Shown here: piece by piece, positions 10,413 through 18,877 of the stretch
Position numbering within the stretch: position 1 is the stretch's first letter
Layout of the letters: each line of letters opens with the position of its first letter
Assembly (NCBI GenBank): GCA_023473595.1
Contig: JAMCYV010000033.1
Coordinates: forward strand, 1-47,811
Length of the DNA: 47,811 bases
Reading direction: 5' to 3'
From: Patescibacteria group bacterium
GTDB taxonomy: Bacteria > Patescibacteriota > CPR2 > UBA1875 > JAMCYV01
Program-made: the position numbers and the translations under genes
Notes under the pieces: generated by a model
The model's input: only the letters and a program-made list of their open reading frames with translations
Databases searched by the model: none
What the model was told of the DNA's origin: nothing

Positions 10413-10435
10413 TTACAAAGGACGGACCTTTGTAA
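10413..10435. repeat. 23-bp palindrome upstream of the RAYT start
   Basis: TTACAAAGGACGGACCTTTGTAA exact copy. Confidence 0.9.
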
Positions 10436-10457
10436 AGCCACAAGAAACTGGATTAAG

Positions 10458-10485
10458 AAAAAGCCGATTTCTCGGCCTTTTCTTT
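10458..10485 (-). terminator. Intrinsic terminator of the L25 gene
   Basis: On the minus strand GCCGAgaaaTCGGC followed by TTTTTC. Confidence 0.6.
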
Positions 10486-10509
10486 AATTAATTGCATGAT
10501 GATACCCTG

Positions 10510-11223
10510 TTATTCCTCTTTCTTCTCTTCTTCCAGAGCTTTCTCTTCGCCTATCTCCTTTTCAGCTTTTTCAGCTTCGGTGGCGGCTTCTTCTGGCTGG
10601 CCTTCTTCTGCAGGCGGTATTTCGGCTTCCTCTACTGGCTCCTCGAGTTCTGCTAATTCTTCTTCGCTTCTTGGAGGCTCAACAAAGGCAACCGCTTCTT
10701 CAGGATCATCAAGGATTTTGATAGTCTCTGGTACCTTAAGATCTTCAACATGGATAACAACATCGAAGTCTGTCAGAACGGAGATATCGACTTCTATTTC
10801 AGAAATAAGATCGCCCGGCAAACACTCAACTTCAACCTTGTCTTTGTTAGTAATAAATGACCCATCCATCTCCCTAACAGCACTCGATTCGCCAACAAAG
10901 TGGATTGGGATCTCGGTCGTAATTTTTTCAGTCATCTTGACTTGATAAAAATCAACATGAATTGGACGTCCGGTAACGCCGTCTAGCTGAACATCATGAA
11001 TAAGGACATTAGTCTCTTTCCCATCCTTATCTCTAAGAAGGATAATAGTGTTTCCGCCGGCTTCATGATAAAGTCCTTCAAATTCCTTTAAAGGAACAGT
11101 TAAGCTTTTGGACTCAACATTATGGCCGTATAAAACAGCTGGCAAAAAGCCATCCACTCTTAGGGTTTTTACTTTTTTACCGGTGATTTCCCGGGAATCA
11201 ATTTTTAGAATTGGTTTTTCCAT
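10510..11223 (-). CDS. rplY: 50S ribosomal protein L25 (CTC form) with acidic C-terminal tail
   Basis: L25/Ctc-like sequence 'LRVDGFLPAVLYGHNVESKSLTVPLKEFE', 'GRPIHVDFYQV'; Glu/Ala-rich tail. Confidence 0.92.
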   Translation of the reverse strand: MEKPILKIDSREITGKKVKTLRVDGFLPAVLYGHNVESKSLTVPLKEFEGLYHEAGGNTIILLRDKDGKETNVLIHDVQLDGVTGRPIHVDFYQVKMTEKITTEIPIHFVGESSAVREMDGSFITNKDKVEVECLPGDLISEIEVDISVLTDFDVVIHVEDLKVPETIKILDDPEEAVAFVEPPRSEEELAELEEPVEEAEIPPAEEGQPEEAATEAEKAEKEIGEEKALEEEKKEE

Positions 11224-11491
11224 AATTTTAAAGCAAAATAACGAATATTATCTTATCAAAAAAAAGACCTTGTGTAAAGAATTAAATTTGAACTTGAGAT
11301 TAGCAAATTCCGACAATGCGGGAAAAATTGAGCTGCAAAGCAAGCGAGTGGAATACTCCAAAAAGTGCTTTGTCCCGATAACATCGGAACCGACTAAAAG
11401 GAGTTCATCTTTTTGAACCAGTCTACGCTTAGCTTCGATCTGGCAGGGATGGAGGGCCTGCCCAGCGTAACTTTAGTGAAGTTGGATAACT

Positions 11492-11523
11492 TTTTCTACT
11501 TTTGGTTACTCAAAAGTAGAAAA
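11492..11523. repeat. Inverted repeat TTTTCTACTTTTG-gttact-CAAAAGTAGAAAA
   Basis: 13-bp perfect arms read in sequence, intergenic. Confidence 0.7.
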
Positions 11524-11548
11524 GAATATCTTTCTTATTTAGAGCTGG

Positions 11549-11569
11549 ATTCCCGCTTTCGCCGGGAAT
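11549..11569. repeat. Short palindrome ATTCCCG-CTTTCGC-CGGGAAT
   Basis: 7-bp perfect arms; resembles widespread ATTCCCnnnGGGAAT intergenic repeats. Confidence 0.6.
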
Positions 11570-11603
11570 GACGAGAGAGAGGCAGGAATGACAGAGTAAT
11601 TAG

Positions 11604-11951
11604 TTAAAAACGGTTAGTTTTCCTAAAAAGCGTTTTGAAATCGCCTTCATAGGTTAAGAGAAAATCATGCAATTCCATAAGTTCGTCGGCAGAAATTTCA
11701 GTTTCCGGCTTTTTTTCATTTGCATTAAGGTCGGTGACTTTGGCATGGCCAGTAATTCTTTGGCCCGGACCTACGGCAAAGTTTACCCAAGCCGAAGCCT
11801 CGCATTTTTTGCAATTCATTTGCATAAGAAGAAGACCATCTATCTGTCCGATTAGATGGATCTCATCAATACTGTAGTCTGCGCCGCATGAGTAGCACTT
11901 TACCGTTTTCTGGAGGTTTTTTAAAAGGCTAAGTAGCTGCTTCCCATTCAT
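11604..11951 (-). CDS. Hypothetical protein with two CxxC pairs (putative zinc ribbon)
   Basis: CYSCGADY ... CKKCEAS. Confidence 0.7.
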   Translation of the reverse strand: MNGKQLLSLLKNLQKTVKCYSCGADYSIDEIHLIGQIDGLLLMQMNCKKCEASAWVNFAVGPGQRITGHAKVTDLNANEKKPETEISADELMELHDFLLTYEGDFKTLFRKTNRF

Positions 11952-12004
11952 AAGTTTCCTTAAGAATAAGGATAACAGCCTTATTTCTAATAGTCAAGTA
12001 TGCT

Positions 12005-13591
12005 CTAGGCTCTTCTCACCTTAGGCGTAATCCACCATTCTAGCCTTTTACCAAGCATTAGTCTAGTCTGGGAGTCTAAGGCCGGAAGCGAGCTTAAGAT
12101 AATGGCAACCACTGGGGACAAGATAAACTGCAAAACCATGCTTACATGGCGCATCGGCCCGTATTTTGTCGGCCGTGGCGGGAGAAGCGAAAGATAAACC
12201 CAGACATTGGCAAAGATCCCGATCCAGGCGAATCTCGCCACCATGACTGCATAAGCAGTGACATTATGGGCAATGACTGTATCCTGGAATGCCCGATTAA
12301 AAAGGAGCGGGATCCAGGCTCCTGCAATAAGGAAAGAAGCCGTCGCCCAGGAATAGCCTCCGGCAAAATGCCTGAAAGTCTGAACTGTTTTCTCAAACCA
12401 GGGAATCTCTTTATGCTTCAAAAAATTAGTAACAATAAAAGGAAAGTCAGAAGCTCCCCAAGCCCAGCGCCGCCTCTGGACATATTGGCTCTTAAAGGTT
12501 TTCCAGCGGGTCTCGGCAAGAACAGCGTCTTGATAGACAGGGATAAGAAGCGGTTCCATCTTGATCCGGCCATTGTAGACAAAATATGTCCTCCAAAATT
12601 GATGCCCGTCTTCAACGATAGAATGTAGAGCCCAAAAATCCGTTTTAATAAGGGTTGGCAAGCTTTGGCTGTGGGCAGCAAAGGTCCGCATCCTATAAGG
12701 CCTCATTGACTCAACTATCTGCCAAAAAGAAGATCCGATCGCCGCCAGCCGATTCATCGCCGGTGTATCCCAGATATTATTAAAAAGAAGTGGCACCGGC
12801 TGATAAGTTTTGTATTCCCTGTAAGGATCGATAATATAGCGGTAAGAAAGCCTCGCCAGATACTCCTTATGAAGAATATGGTCGGCGTCTAAATTAGTAA
12901 CTAAGATATTGTCGAAAGGAATCTTTTCATTTTCTTTTAAATACTCTAAAAAGCGCTTTCCGGCCCAGGAGAAATTCGGTCCCTTCCCTCTGACTTCTCC
13001 TAAAATCCCGTCCGGGTGGATGTAATAATCGAAATAATAAAACTTGGAGCTGTATTTTTTCTTTAAAGCCTTGGCGACTTCTACCGACTGGGGCATCCTC
13101 TCCTCGCAGGCCAGGATAACAAAGACTCTTTCGGCTGGATAATTGCTAGTAAGGATTGCTTTAACAGAAGGCTCGACGATATCTATCCCCTCTGAAGAGA
13201 CGGCAAAAAGGACAACATGGTAGATATCCTCGACTTTTTTAATCGATTTTTGAAAATCCTTTAGGCTGGAAATGGTTTCAATATCTTTTTTGCAATCCCG
13301 ATCCTTTTGATTTCTTTTTAGATGGTCTAAAAGCGTCTTTTTATCCCCCACCTTCTCGCACCTATCGTACCAATTAGCCCTCATATATTTTTTCATCCAA
13401 TAGTAGCCATGGTAGAGATGGCGCATCAGGTTGATCGCCTTAAAAAGCCAGTAGAGGTTGAAGATAAGAATAAAGCAGGCGACATAAAAAGGCAAAAAAG
13501 GCGCTAGGATAAAAGGTAAAAGAAGAGTTATCCAATCAGCGGTCCCCGGAAGAGTCTCTAAAAAACGATAAAGTTTTCCGTTATCTGGCAT
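12005..13591 (-). CDS. Glycosyltransferase family 2-like membrane protein
   Basis: DxD-like 'NLDADH', 'QRRRWAWG' (Q/RxxRW motif), N- and C-terminal TM segments. Confidence 0.88.
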   Translation of the reverse strand: MPDNGKLYRFLETLPGTADWITLLLPFILAPFLPFYVACFILIFNLYWLFKAINLMRHLYHGYYWMKKYMRANWYDRCEKVGDKKTLLDHLKRNQKDRDCKKDIETISSLKDFQKSIKKVEDIYHVVLFAVSSEGIDIVEPSVKAILTSNYPAERVFVILACEERMPQSVEVAKALKKKYSSKFYYFDYYIHPDGILGEVRGKGPNFSWAGKRFLEYLKENEKIPFDNILVTNLDADHILHKEYLARLSYRYIIDPYREYKTYQPVPLLFNNIWDTPAMNRLAAIGSSFWQIVESMRPYRMRTFAAHSQSLPTLIKTDFWALHSIVEDGHQFWRTYFVYNGRIKMEPLLIPVYQDAVLAETRWKTFKSQYVQRRRWAWGASDFPFIVTNFLKHKEIPWFEKTVQTFRHFAGGYSWATASFLIAGAWIPLLFNRAFQDTVIAHNVTAYAVMVARFAWIGIFANVWVYLSLLPPRPTKYGPMRHVSMVLQFILSPVVAIILSSLPALDSQTRLMLGKRLEWWITPKVRRA

Positions 13592-13592
13592 C

Positions 13593-13982
13593 TTAAATAT
13601 TTATAAGATTAATAAAATTTAAAGCCTGGATAGTGAGAAAGATCTGAATAGCAATATTAGTAACTAAAAGGAAATAAGAGATAAGTTTTTCCTTTGCATA
13701 GAAATAAATGGCAAGGAAGCTATTTACCAAAAAGACTAAAAGACTTATAAAGTAAATAAAATAAAACTCATACCAATTGCCTGTCTCGGTAACACCGTAA
13801 AAACTGTCGAACCTTAACTGAATCAAATTTGTACTCGGTTTTATCCCAAGAAAAATGATAAAAAGAAGGGTAATATTAAAAATCGCTCCGAAAATGAGAA
13901 TACCGGTAAAAGTAAAATTATCCAAAAATGAAAGGTCTAAAATCCCTCCGATAGTTTTCGATGATAATTTTTTGATATCCAT
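13593..13982 (-). CDS. Hypothetical membrane protein
   Basis: Multiple hydrophobic segments; start placed at MDIKKLSS because the upstream extension reads through a tRNA 3'-end copy. Confidence 0.6.
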   Translation of the reverse strand: MDIKKLSSKTIGGILDLSFLDNFTFTGILIFGAIFNITLLFIIFLGIKPSTNLIQLRFDSFYGVTETGNWYEFYFIYFISLLVFLVNSFLAIYFYAKEKLISYFLLVTNIAIQIFLTIQALNFINLINI

Positions 13983-13987
13983 ATTTT

Positions 13988-14209
13988 TGGCGACCCGGAC
14001 CGGACTTCCCAACGTTAACAGTCGGGATAAACTTCTCGTCCAGTCTGTAAATCAGCTTTAATGTCCTTAGAGCTAATAATTGTTTAACCTACAATCTTTG
14101 GCGACCCGGACCGGACTTCCCAACGTTAACAGTCGGGATAAACTTCTCGTCCAGTCTGTAAATCAGCTTTAATATTCTTAGCTAACAATTGTTAATAACC
14201 TACAATCTT
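13988..14209. repeat. Two tandem 111-bp units, each beginning with 19 bp of the tRNA-Asp 3' end
   Basis: tggcgacccggaccggact at 13988, 14099 and (in the tRNA) 14210; units nearly identical apart from a divergent stretch near the end. Confidence 0.92.
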
Positions 14210-14286
14210 TGGCGACCCGGACCGGACTCGAACCGGCGACCTCCACAGTGACAGTGTGGCGTTCTAACCAACTGAACTACCGGGCC
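14210..14286 (-). tRNA. tRNA-Asp (GTC)
   Basis: GGCCCGG...CCGGGTC acceptor stem, anticodon loop CTGTCAC, T-arm GCCGGTTCGAGTCCGGT, encoded CCA. Confidence 0.95.
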
Positions 14287-14570
14287 ATAATAGCATTATA
14301 TTAAAATTTAGTAATTAGCTAAATTTTCCGACACTTGCAATCGGAACTCCGAATATTTAGCAATTTTAATCATCGGAGAACTCTAAGATTTTACCAGAAA
14401 AACACTGGTTTTTCAATAAGAGCTAAGTTAAGAACTAGTTCAAAAAGGATGAAAATTATGATAGAATTTAGGAAAAATGCGAGTGCCCTTCTTCACTAAA
14501 GTTATGAAGGATAAATGGTTCAATTCCGTCAAAGGCGGATAAAGTCCGAACATGACCTTTAAGCAAGTAA

Positions 14571-14644
14571 GCGGGATTAGTATAGTGGTAGTACGTAACC
14601 TTCCCAAGGTTGAAGCGCCAGTTCGATCCTGGTATCCCGCTCCA
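14571..14644 (+). tRNA. tRNA-Gly (CCC)
   Basis: GCGGGAT...ATCCCGC acceptor, anticodon loop TTCCCAA, encoded CCA. Confidence 0.93.
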
Positions 14645-14705
14645 TCTCACTGCGTTCGATGTAAACTAGTTCACCTTGAAGTTATGGAAAGCTCAAAACT
14701 TATAA

Positions 14706-14951
14706 ATGGCTTATTATGTTTATTTAATTAAATGCTCGGATAATTATCTTTACACAGGGTTAACTTGGAGTATTGAAAAAAGATTAAAAGAGCACAAAAA
14801 AGGATTAAGTAAGATCACCAAGAATAGAAGGCCTGTTGAATTAGTTTACCAAGAAAGCTTTAATAGTAGAATTGAAGCTGCCAAAAGAGAAAAAGAAATA
14901 AAAGGGTGGTCAAGAAAGAAAAAAGAAAACTTAATTAATAGTTTACACTGA
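14706..14951 (+). CDS. GIY-YIG nuclease domain protein (UPF0213/YhbQ-like)
   Basis: 'YYVYLIKCSDNYLYTGLTWSIEKRLKEHKKG'. Confidence 0.9.
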   Translation: MAYYVYLIKCSDNYLYTGLTWSIEKRLKEHKKGLSKITKNRRPVELVYQESFNSRIEAAKREKEIKGWSRKKKENLINSLH

Positions 14952-14969
14952 GGAGCTTAGCGACGAAGT

Positions 14970-14991
14970 GCCGATGTAGCTCAGTGGTAGA
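14970..14991 (+). pseudogene. 5' fragment of a tRNA (acceptor strand + partial D-arm)
   Basis: GCCGATGTAGCTCAGTGGTAGA; acceptor strand perfectly complements CATCGGC at 15162-15168. Confidence 0.75.
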
Positions 14992-15002
14992 TTTACCCGA
15001 AT

Positions 15003-15077
15003 GCCAGCGTAGCTTAGTGGTAGAGCAATGCTTTCGTAAAGCAGAGGTCGTGGGTTCGACTCCCACCGCTGGCTCCA
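15003..15077 (+). tRNA. tRNA-Thr (CGT)
   Basis: GCCAGCG...CGCTGGC acceptor, anticodon loop TTCGTAA, T-arm GTGGGTTCGACTCCCAC, encoded CCA. Confidence 0.92.
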
Positions 15078-15103
15078 GGGGCCCTGGCAGGCGGGGCAAC
15101 TCT

Positions 15104-15125
15104 TTCCCCGACGCTCCGGTCGGGA
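15104..15125. repeat. Short palindrome CCCGACGCTCCGGTCGGG
   Basis: Same family as TCCCGACGCTTTGATCGGGA (reverse complement of 15253-15272); followed by ATAAACT as in the tRNA-Asp tandem units. Confidence 0.75.
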
Positions 15126-15140
15126 TAAACTCCAAGAATA

Positions 15141-15172
15141 GGTCGTCGGTTCAAATCCGACCATCGGCTCCA
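15141..15172 (+). pseudogene. 3' fragment of a tRNA (T-arm, acceptor strand, CCA)
   Basis: GGTCGTCGGTTCAAATCCGACCATCGGCTCCA. Confidence 0.75.
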
Positions 15173-15252
15173 TGAAAAATTAAAATTGGTTCCCGAGTTC
15201 TCCCGACGTCAAGTCGGTCCGATGACCCCGACTATCGGACTCCGTCGGAGGA

Positions 15253-15272
15253 TCCCGATCAAAGCGTCGGGA
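15253..15272. repeat. Short palindrome TCCCGATCAAAGCGTCGGGA
   Basis: TCCCGA/TCGGGA arms; family member of the 15104-15125 palindrome. Confidence 0.7.
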
Positions 15273-15310
15273 AAATCTCGGAGGCGGCTCCAGGGAATAT
15301 TACCGTCAGA

Positions 15311-15337
15311 ACCTTAACTTTGAATAAGGTTTTTTGT
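15311..15337 (+). terminator. Intrinsic terminator after the tRNA cluster
   Basis: AACCTT...AAGGTTTTTTG hairpin with T-run. Confidence 0.6.
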
Positions 15338-15382
15338 TTAAAGCGAAAAACTTAAGAGAAAATTTTCAGTTATAATAAATGC

Positions 15383-17830
15383 ATGACTGGCTTAACTGCT
15401 GCAGCCGTTCTCACTCAAAGAGAAAAATATGGACTCAACAAGCTTCCAGAAAAGAAAGGCCTGATTTGGCCGAAGATTTTATTTTCGCAGTTCCTTAGCC
15501 CTGTAGTCTATATTTTGCTAATCGTTTATCTTGTCTCTCTAGTATTAGGCGAATTCAATGACGCCCTGCTTTCTGGCATTGTCCTCCTTTTAAATGTAGC
15601 CATGGGCTTTTACCAAGAATACAAGGCGGAAAGAACTTTCAAAGCCCTAAAAGGTTTAATCAAGCCAACCGCCACCGTTATTCGGGATGGAAAGCGAATT
15701 CAGGTTGAGGTGGCAGAGCTTGTCCCCCACGACCTAGTAATTCTCTCAGGCGGGGATCGGATCCCGGCAGACGGAAAAGTTGTGGAAGAGGTTAATCTCT
15801 TGGTTAACGAGGCTATTTTGACAGGAGAAGAAGAACCGGTCACGAAAAACACGGCCGAAGAAGAAAATGCGGTCTTTATGGGAACCTCCGTCGTAAGCGG
15901 TAGAGGAATAATGCTAGTCGAAAAGATCGGCACCAAGACAAAGTTCGGGGAGATAAGCGAATCCTTGGCCGCCATCAAGGAAGAGCCGACCGATCTCCAA
16001 CAAAAGCTAACCAAGTTTTCCAAAACCTTAAGCCTTATTATCTTGGGATTTTGCGCTTTCATCTTTATCTCGGGGCTTGCAAGCGGAGAAAATATTTGGG
16101 AGATGCTGCGCCTTGCTGTAATCCTAGCCGTAGCCGCCATTCCGGAAGGCTTGCCCATCGCAATTACGATCATCCTAGCCTTAGGAATGAAAAAAATTCT
16201 GAAAAGGAAGGGTCTGGTGAAAAAGCTAGTCAGTATCGAAACTCTGGGTGCGACAACGGTCATCTGTACCGATAAAACAGGGACGCTGACAGAAGGCGTC
16301 ATGAGGGTAGAAAAGACAAATTTCAAAGATGAAAATAAGGCCCTGACTTCAATAATTATAAATAACGAGCAAAAAAGCGGAATGGAGATTGCTCTTTGGG
16401 ATTATGCCAAAGCTAAAATCAAAAAAGACCCTTATGAAATCATTGAAAATAGCAAAAAAATATTTGAGATTCCCTTTGATAGCCAGAAAAAATTCCATCT
16501 AACGGCGGCTGAAATCGAGAGCCAAAAAGCCTCTTATCTGGTCGGTGCCCCGGAAATTATCTTGGAATTTTGCGAAATACCGGAGGAGGAAAAAACCGGG
16601 GAATTAAAGAAAGTCGAGACTTGGGCCAAAGAAGGTTTAAGAGTTTTGGGGATTGCTATAAAAGAGACGGGCGACCTAAAAAAAGCTTCGGGGTTTGCCT
16701 TGCTGGGACTTGTCGGGATCAAAGATCCGGTCCGAAAGACCGTCAAGGATTCTATAGATATCGCTCAAAAGGCCGGAGTTCAGATTAAGATTATTACCGG
16801 CGACTTTCGGCTCACTGCCGAGAGCGTGGCCAGGCAGATCGGGATTAAAATAAGCAATAATAATGTCCTCGAAGGCTGGGAGATAGATAAATTAACTGAT
16901 GAGGAGCTTCGGATTCATGTTAAAACGACAAAACTATTTGCCAGAGTCAGCCCGGAGCATAAGTTAAGGATCATCCAGGCCCTTCAAGAAAATGGGGAGA
17001 TCGTGGCTATGACCGGAGACGGCGTTAATGACGCCCCCGCTTTGAAAAAGTCGGATATTGGGATGGCAGTCGGCGAAGCGACCGATGTCGCCAAGGAGAC
17101 AGCGGACCTTATACTCTTAGACAGCAATTTTAAAACGATTGTAGCAGCAGTGGAAGAAGGACGATTGATCTTTAATAATATAAAGAAAGTTATTGCCTTT
17201 ATCCTCTCCAACTCCTTTGCTGAAATTATCCTTATCTTCGGCGCCATTGTCTTCCGGCTTCCCGCTCCCCTAACGATTATCCAGATCCTGACCATCCACC
17301 TTGTCTGCGACGGCCCGCCAGATATTATCTTGGGGTTCGATAAAAAGCATAAGGGGCTTATGGAGATGCGCCCAGAAGAGATGAAAAGAGAAAAGATTCT
17401 TTCCACCGCTGTAAAATTTATTATCTTTTCGGTAAGTTTTGTAATCGGTCTTTCTGTCCTCTGTGTCTTTAATACCCTGAAAACTGACTTGGCGCTGGCC
17501 AGGACGATCTCTTTTGCTTCTATCGCCTCCGTTAGTCTAATCTATATTTTCTCCTTTAGAAATTTGAAAGCCTCAATCTTTAGTTTTGAAAATTTCTTTT
17601 CCAACCCCTACCTTTTTCTCGGCCTTGTTTACGGCTATTCAATTATCTTTGCTGCTGTCTATTTGCCGGCTTTAAACAAAGCCTTGGGCACAGTCCCTTT
17701 AAAAGCCCTCGATTGGCTGATCGTCCTTAGTTTAGGCTTGGTAGCGATAATAATCGTTGAAACGGTTAAACTCATTGAAAGAAAAAGCACTCTATTTAAA
17801 AAGAGAAAAGAGAGCCTTTCTTATAGCTAA
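15383..17830 (+). CDS. Cation-transporting P-type ATPase (type II, Ca2+-ATPase-like)
   Basis: DKTGTLT, TGEEEPV, GDGVNDAPAL, PEGLP TM4 motif. Confidence 0.95.
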   Translation: MTGLTAAAVLTQREKYGLNKLPEKKGLIWPKILFSQFLSPVVYILLIVYLVSLVLGEFNDALLSGIVLLLNVAMGFYQEYKAERTFKALKGLIKPTATVIRDGKRIQVEVAELVPHDLVILSGGDRIPADGKVVEEVNLLVNEAILTGEEEPVTKNTAEEENAVFMGTSVVSGRGIMLVEKIGTKTKFGEISESLAAIKEEPTDLQQKLTKFSKTLSLIILGFCAFIFISGLASGENIWEMLRLAVILAVAAIPEGLPIAITIILALGMKKILKRKGLVKKLVSIETLGATTVICTDKTGTLTEGVMRVEKTNFKDENKALTSIIINNEQKSGMEIALWDYAKAKIKKDPYEIIENSKKIFEIPFDSQKKFHLTAAEIESQKASYLVGAPEIILEFCEIPEEEKTGELKKVETWAKEGLRVLGIAIKETGDLKKASGFALLGLVGIKDPVRKTVKDSIDIAQKAGVQIKIITGDFRLTAESVARQIGIKISNNNVLEGWEIDKLTDEELRIHVKTTKLFARVSPEHKLRIIQALQENGEIVAMTGDGVNDAPALKKSDIGMAVGEATDVAKETADLILLDSNFKTIVAAVEEGRLIFNNIKKVIAFILSNSFAEIILIFGAIVFRLPAPLTIIQILTIHLVCDGPPDIILGFDKKHKGLMEMRPEEMKREKILSTAVKFIIFSVSFVIGLSVLCVFNTLKTDLALARTISFASIASVSLIYIFSFRNLKASIFSFENFFSNPYLFLGLVYGYSIIFAAVYLPALNKALGTVPLKALDWLIVLSLGLVAIIIVETVKLIERKSTLFKKRKESLSYS

Positions 17831-17865
17831 TGCAAAATCATTAAGCAGAGTGCTAAAATAACCTT

Positions 17866-18192
17866 ATGGTAACTATTGTTCCAAAAACTAAATCAGGCAA
17901 ATGGTCGGTTGGGTTAATTCTCGCCATGCCAATACTATTTTTTACCGGAGGATTTTTAGCGAATACTTTGTACAAAGAAGTGGCAGCCGATTCAATCATT
18001 GGAGATTTGACCGGAAGACCATTGCTTTCATTATCAATGTTGGCCGGCATAGCTTCCGGAGTTTCGGCATTTGTAACCGGAATTGTCGCTTTTATTAGAC
18101 AAAAAGAACGCGCTCTCCTAGTTTACCTGTCTATCGCTTTTGGCGGAATGCTTGTCTTGCTTCTCCTCGGCGAAGTCTTTGTCTCCCACTGA
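17866..18192 (+). CDS. Hypothetical membrane protein (3-4 TM)
   Basis: ORF with several hydrophobic segments. Confidence 0.7.
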   Translation: MVTIVPKTKSGKWSVGLILAMPILFFTGGFLANTLYKEVAADSIIGDLTGRPLLSLSMLAGIASGVSAFVTGIVAFIRQKERALLVYLSIAFGGMLVLLLLGEVFVSH

Positions 18193-18240
18193 AAGCTAGA
18201 GCTTTTTTGATATAATTAACTGTATTAAGGAGAATAATTT

Positions 18241-18837
18241 ATGTCTGGAGAAGGAATTTCATCTATGCCGCCAAGCCCTGAAGATTCAAACACTGAAAAA
18301 GATAGTGAGCTTGTATTTGATCACGAAAAAGAAAAAGAACATCGTAAAGAGATACGCAAGATCTTAGTACGAAAAATTACAGAATCGGTTAAGGATATCG
18401 GGCTGAAGAAAAGCGGTAGCTCTGTTTGGCATTCTGAAGTTAATAACAAATGGCACATCCTGTATTTGCAACGCAGTACTACAAGTCATCTTTACTATAT
18501 TGAAGCAGGTGTTTGTGATGTCCCTATCGATAAAAGCAGAAAACCAGATATTGCATGGTGTGGTTTAAAACGTAAGCGTATTGAGTATATAGTACGAGAT
18601 TTTGATTTTGCCAAAGAACAATTAGAAAGCGAAGATCCCAAGATAAATCAAGAAATAAACGATAGGATACATTATGTTTACTCGCTTCTTGATTTTGAAG
18701 ACCCAAAGAGAAAGAGTTTTGAAGAAATTTTCAACCCATCTGTGAGTATGGAAGTGGCAGAAGAAAAGATTGAAGAGATTGGCGAAATAGTCAAAGAATA
18801 TGTCCCAAAATGGTTCCAAGAATCTGAAAATGATTAA
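18241..18837 (+). CDS. Hypothetical protein
   Basis: Stop-free ORF with upstream AAGGAG and TATAAT-like sequence. Confidence 0.65.
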   Translation: MSGEGISSMPPSPEDSNTEKDSELVFDHEKEKEHRKEIRKILVRKITESVKDIGLKKSGSSVWHSEVNNKWHILYLQRSTTSHLYYIEAGVCDVPIDKSRKPDIAWCGLKRKRIEYIVRDFDFAKEQLESEDPKINQEINDRIHYVYSLLDFEDPKRKSFEEIFNPSVSMEVAEEKIEEIGEIVKEYVPKWFQESEND

Positions 18838-18877
18838 TTTATAGCACTGCCCTTCCCTCTTGTCCCTCAAGTCCTTT

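Noticed and set aside
9440-10435. CRISPR array made of the 23-bp repeats
   Set aside because: Spacing is irregular (from 5 bp to hundreds of bp), orientation varies, and no cas genes are present; REP-like palindromes with RAYT explain it
10496-10945. 149-aa plus-strand Ser-rich ORF opposite L25
   Set aside because: Antisense of the acidic Glu/Ala-rich L25 tail; composition is a by-product
12675-12695. AAAGGTCCG at about 12680 as another RAYT palindrome
   Set aside because: Only a short match inside the glycosyltransferase gene; the second arm is missing
13983-14012. N-terminal extension MGSPVRVAKN of the 13593-14012 ORF
   Set aside because: It is read out of the antisense of a tRNA-Asp 3'-end copy; the gene more likely starts at MDIKK
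11400-14500. Short shared strings between the 11.4-kb and 14.45-kb intergenic regions (ACTTTAGTGAAG, TTCAAAAAGATGAA)
   Set aside because: Short, in swapped order and partly palindromic; not enough to call a repeat family without a genome-wide search
14935-15175. ORFs of 60-76 aa across the tRNA cluster (e.g. 'MEPMVGFEPTTYSWSLSRPERRGKSCPACQGPWSQRWESNPRPLLYES')
   Set aside because: These are translations of tRNA genes and fragments, a well-known spurious ORF type
15700-17406. Long antisense ORFs inside the type II P-type ATPase gene (208 aa, 140 aa)
   Set aside because: Shadow ORFs opposite a strongly supported gene; no domain signal
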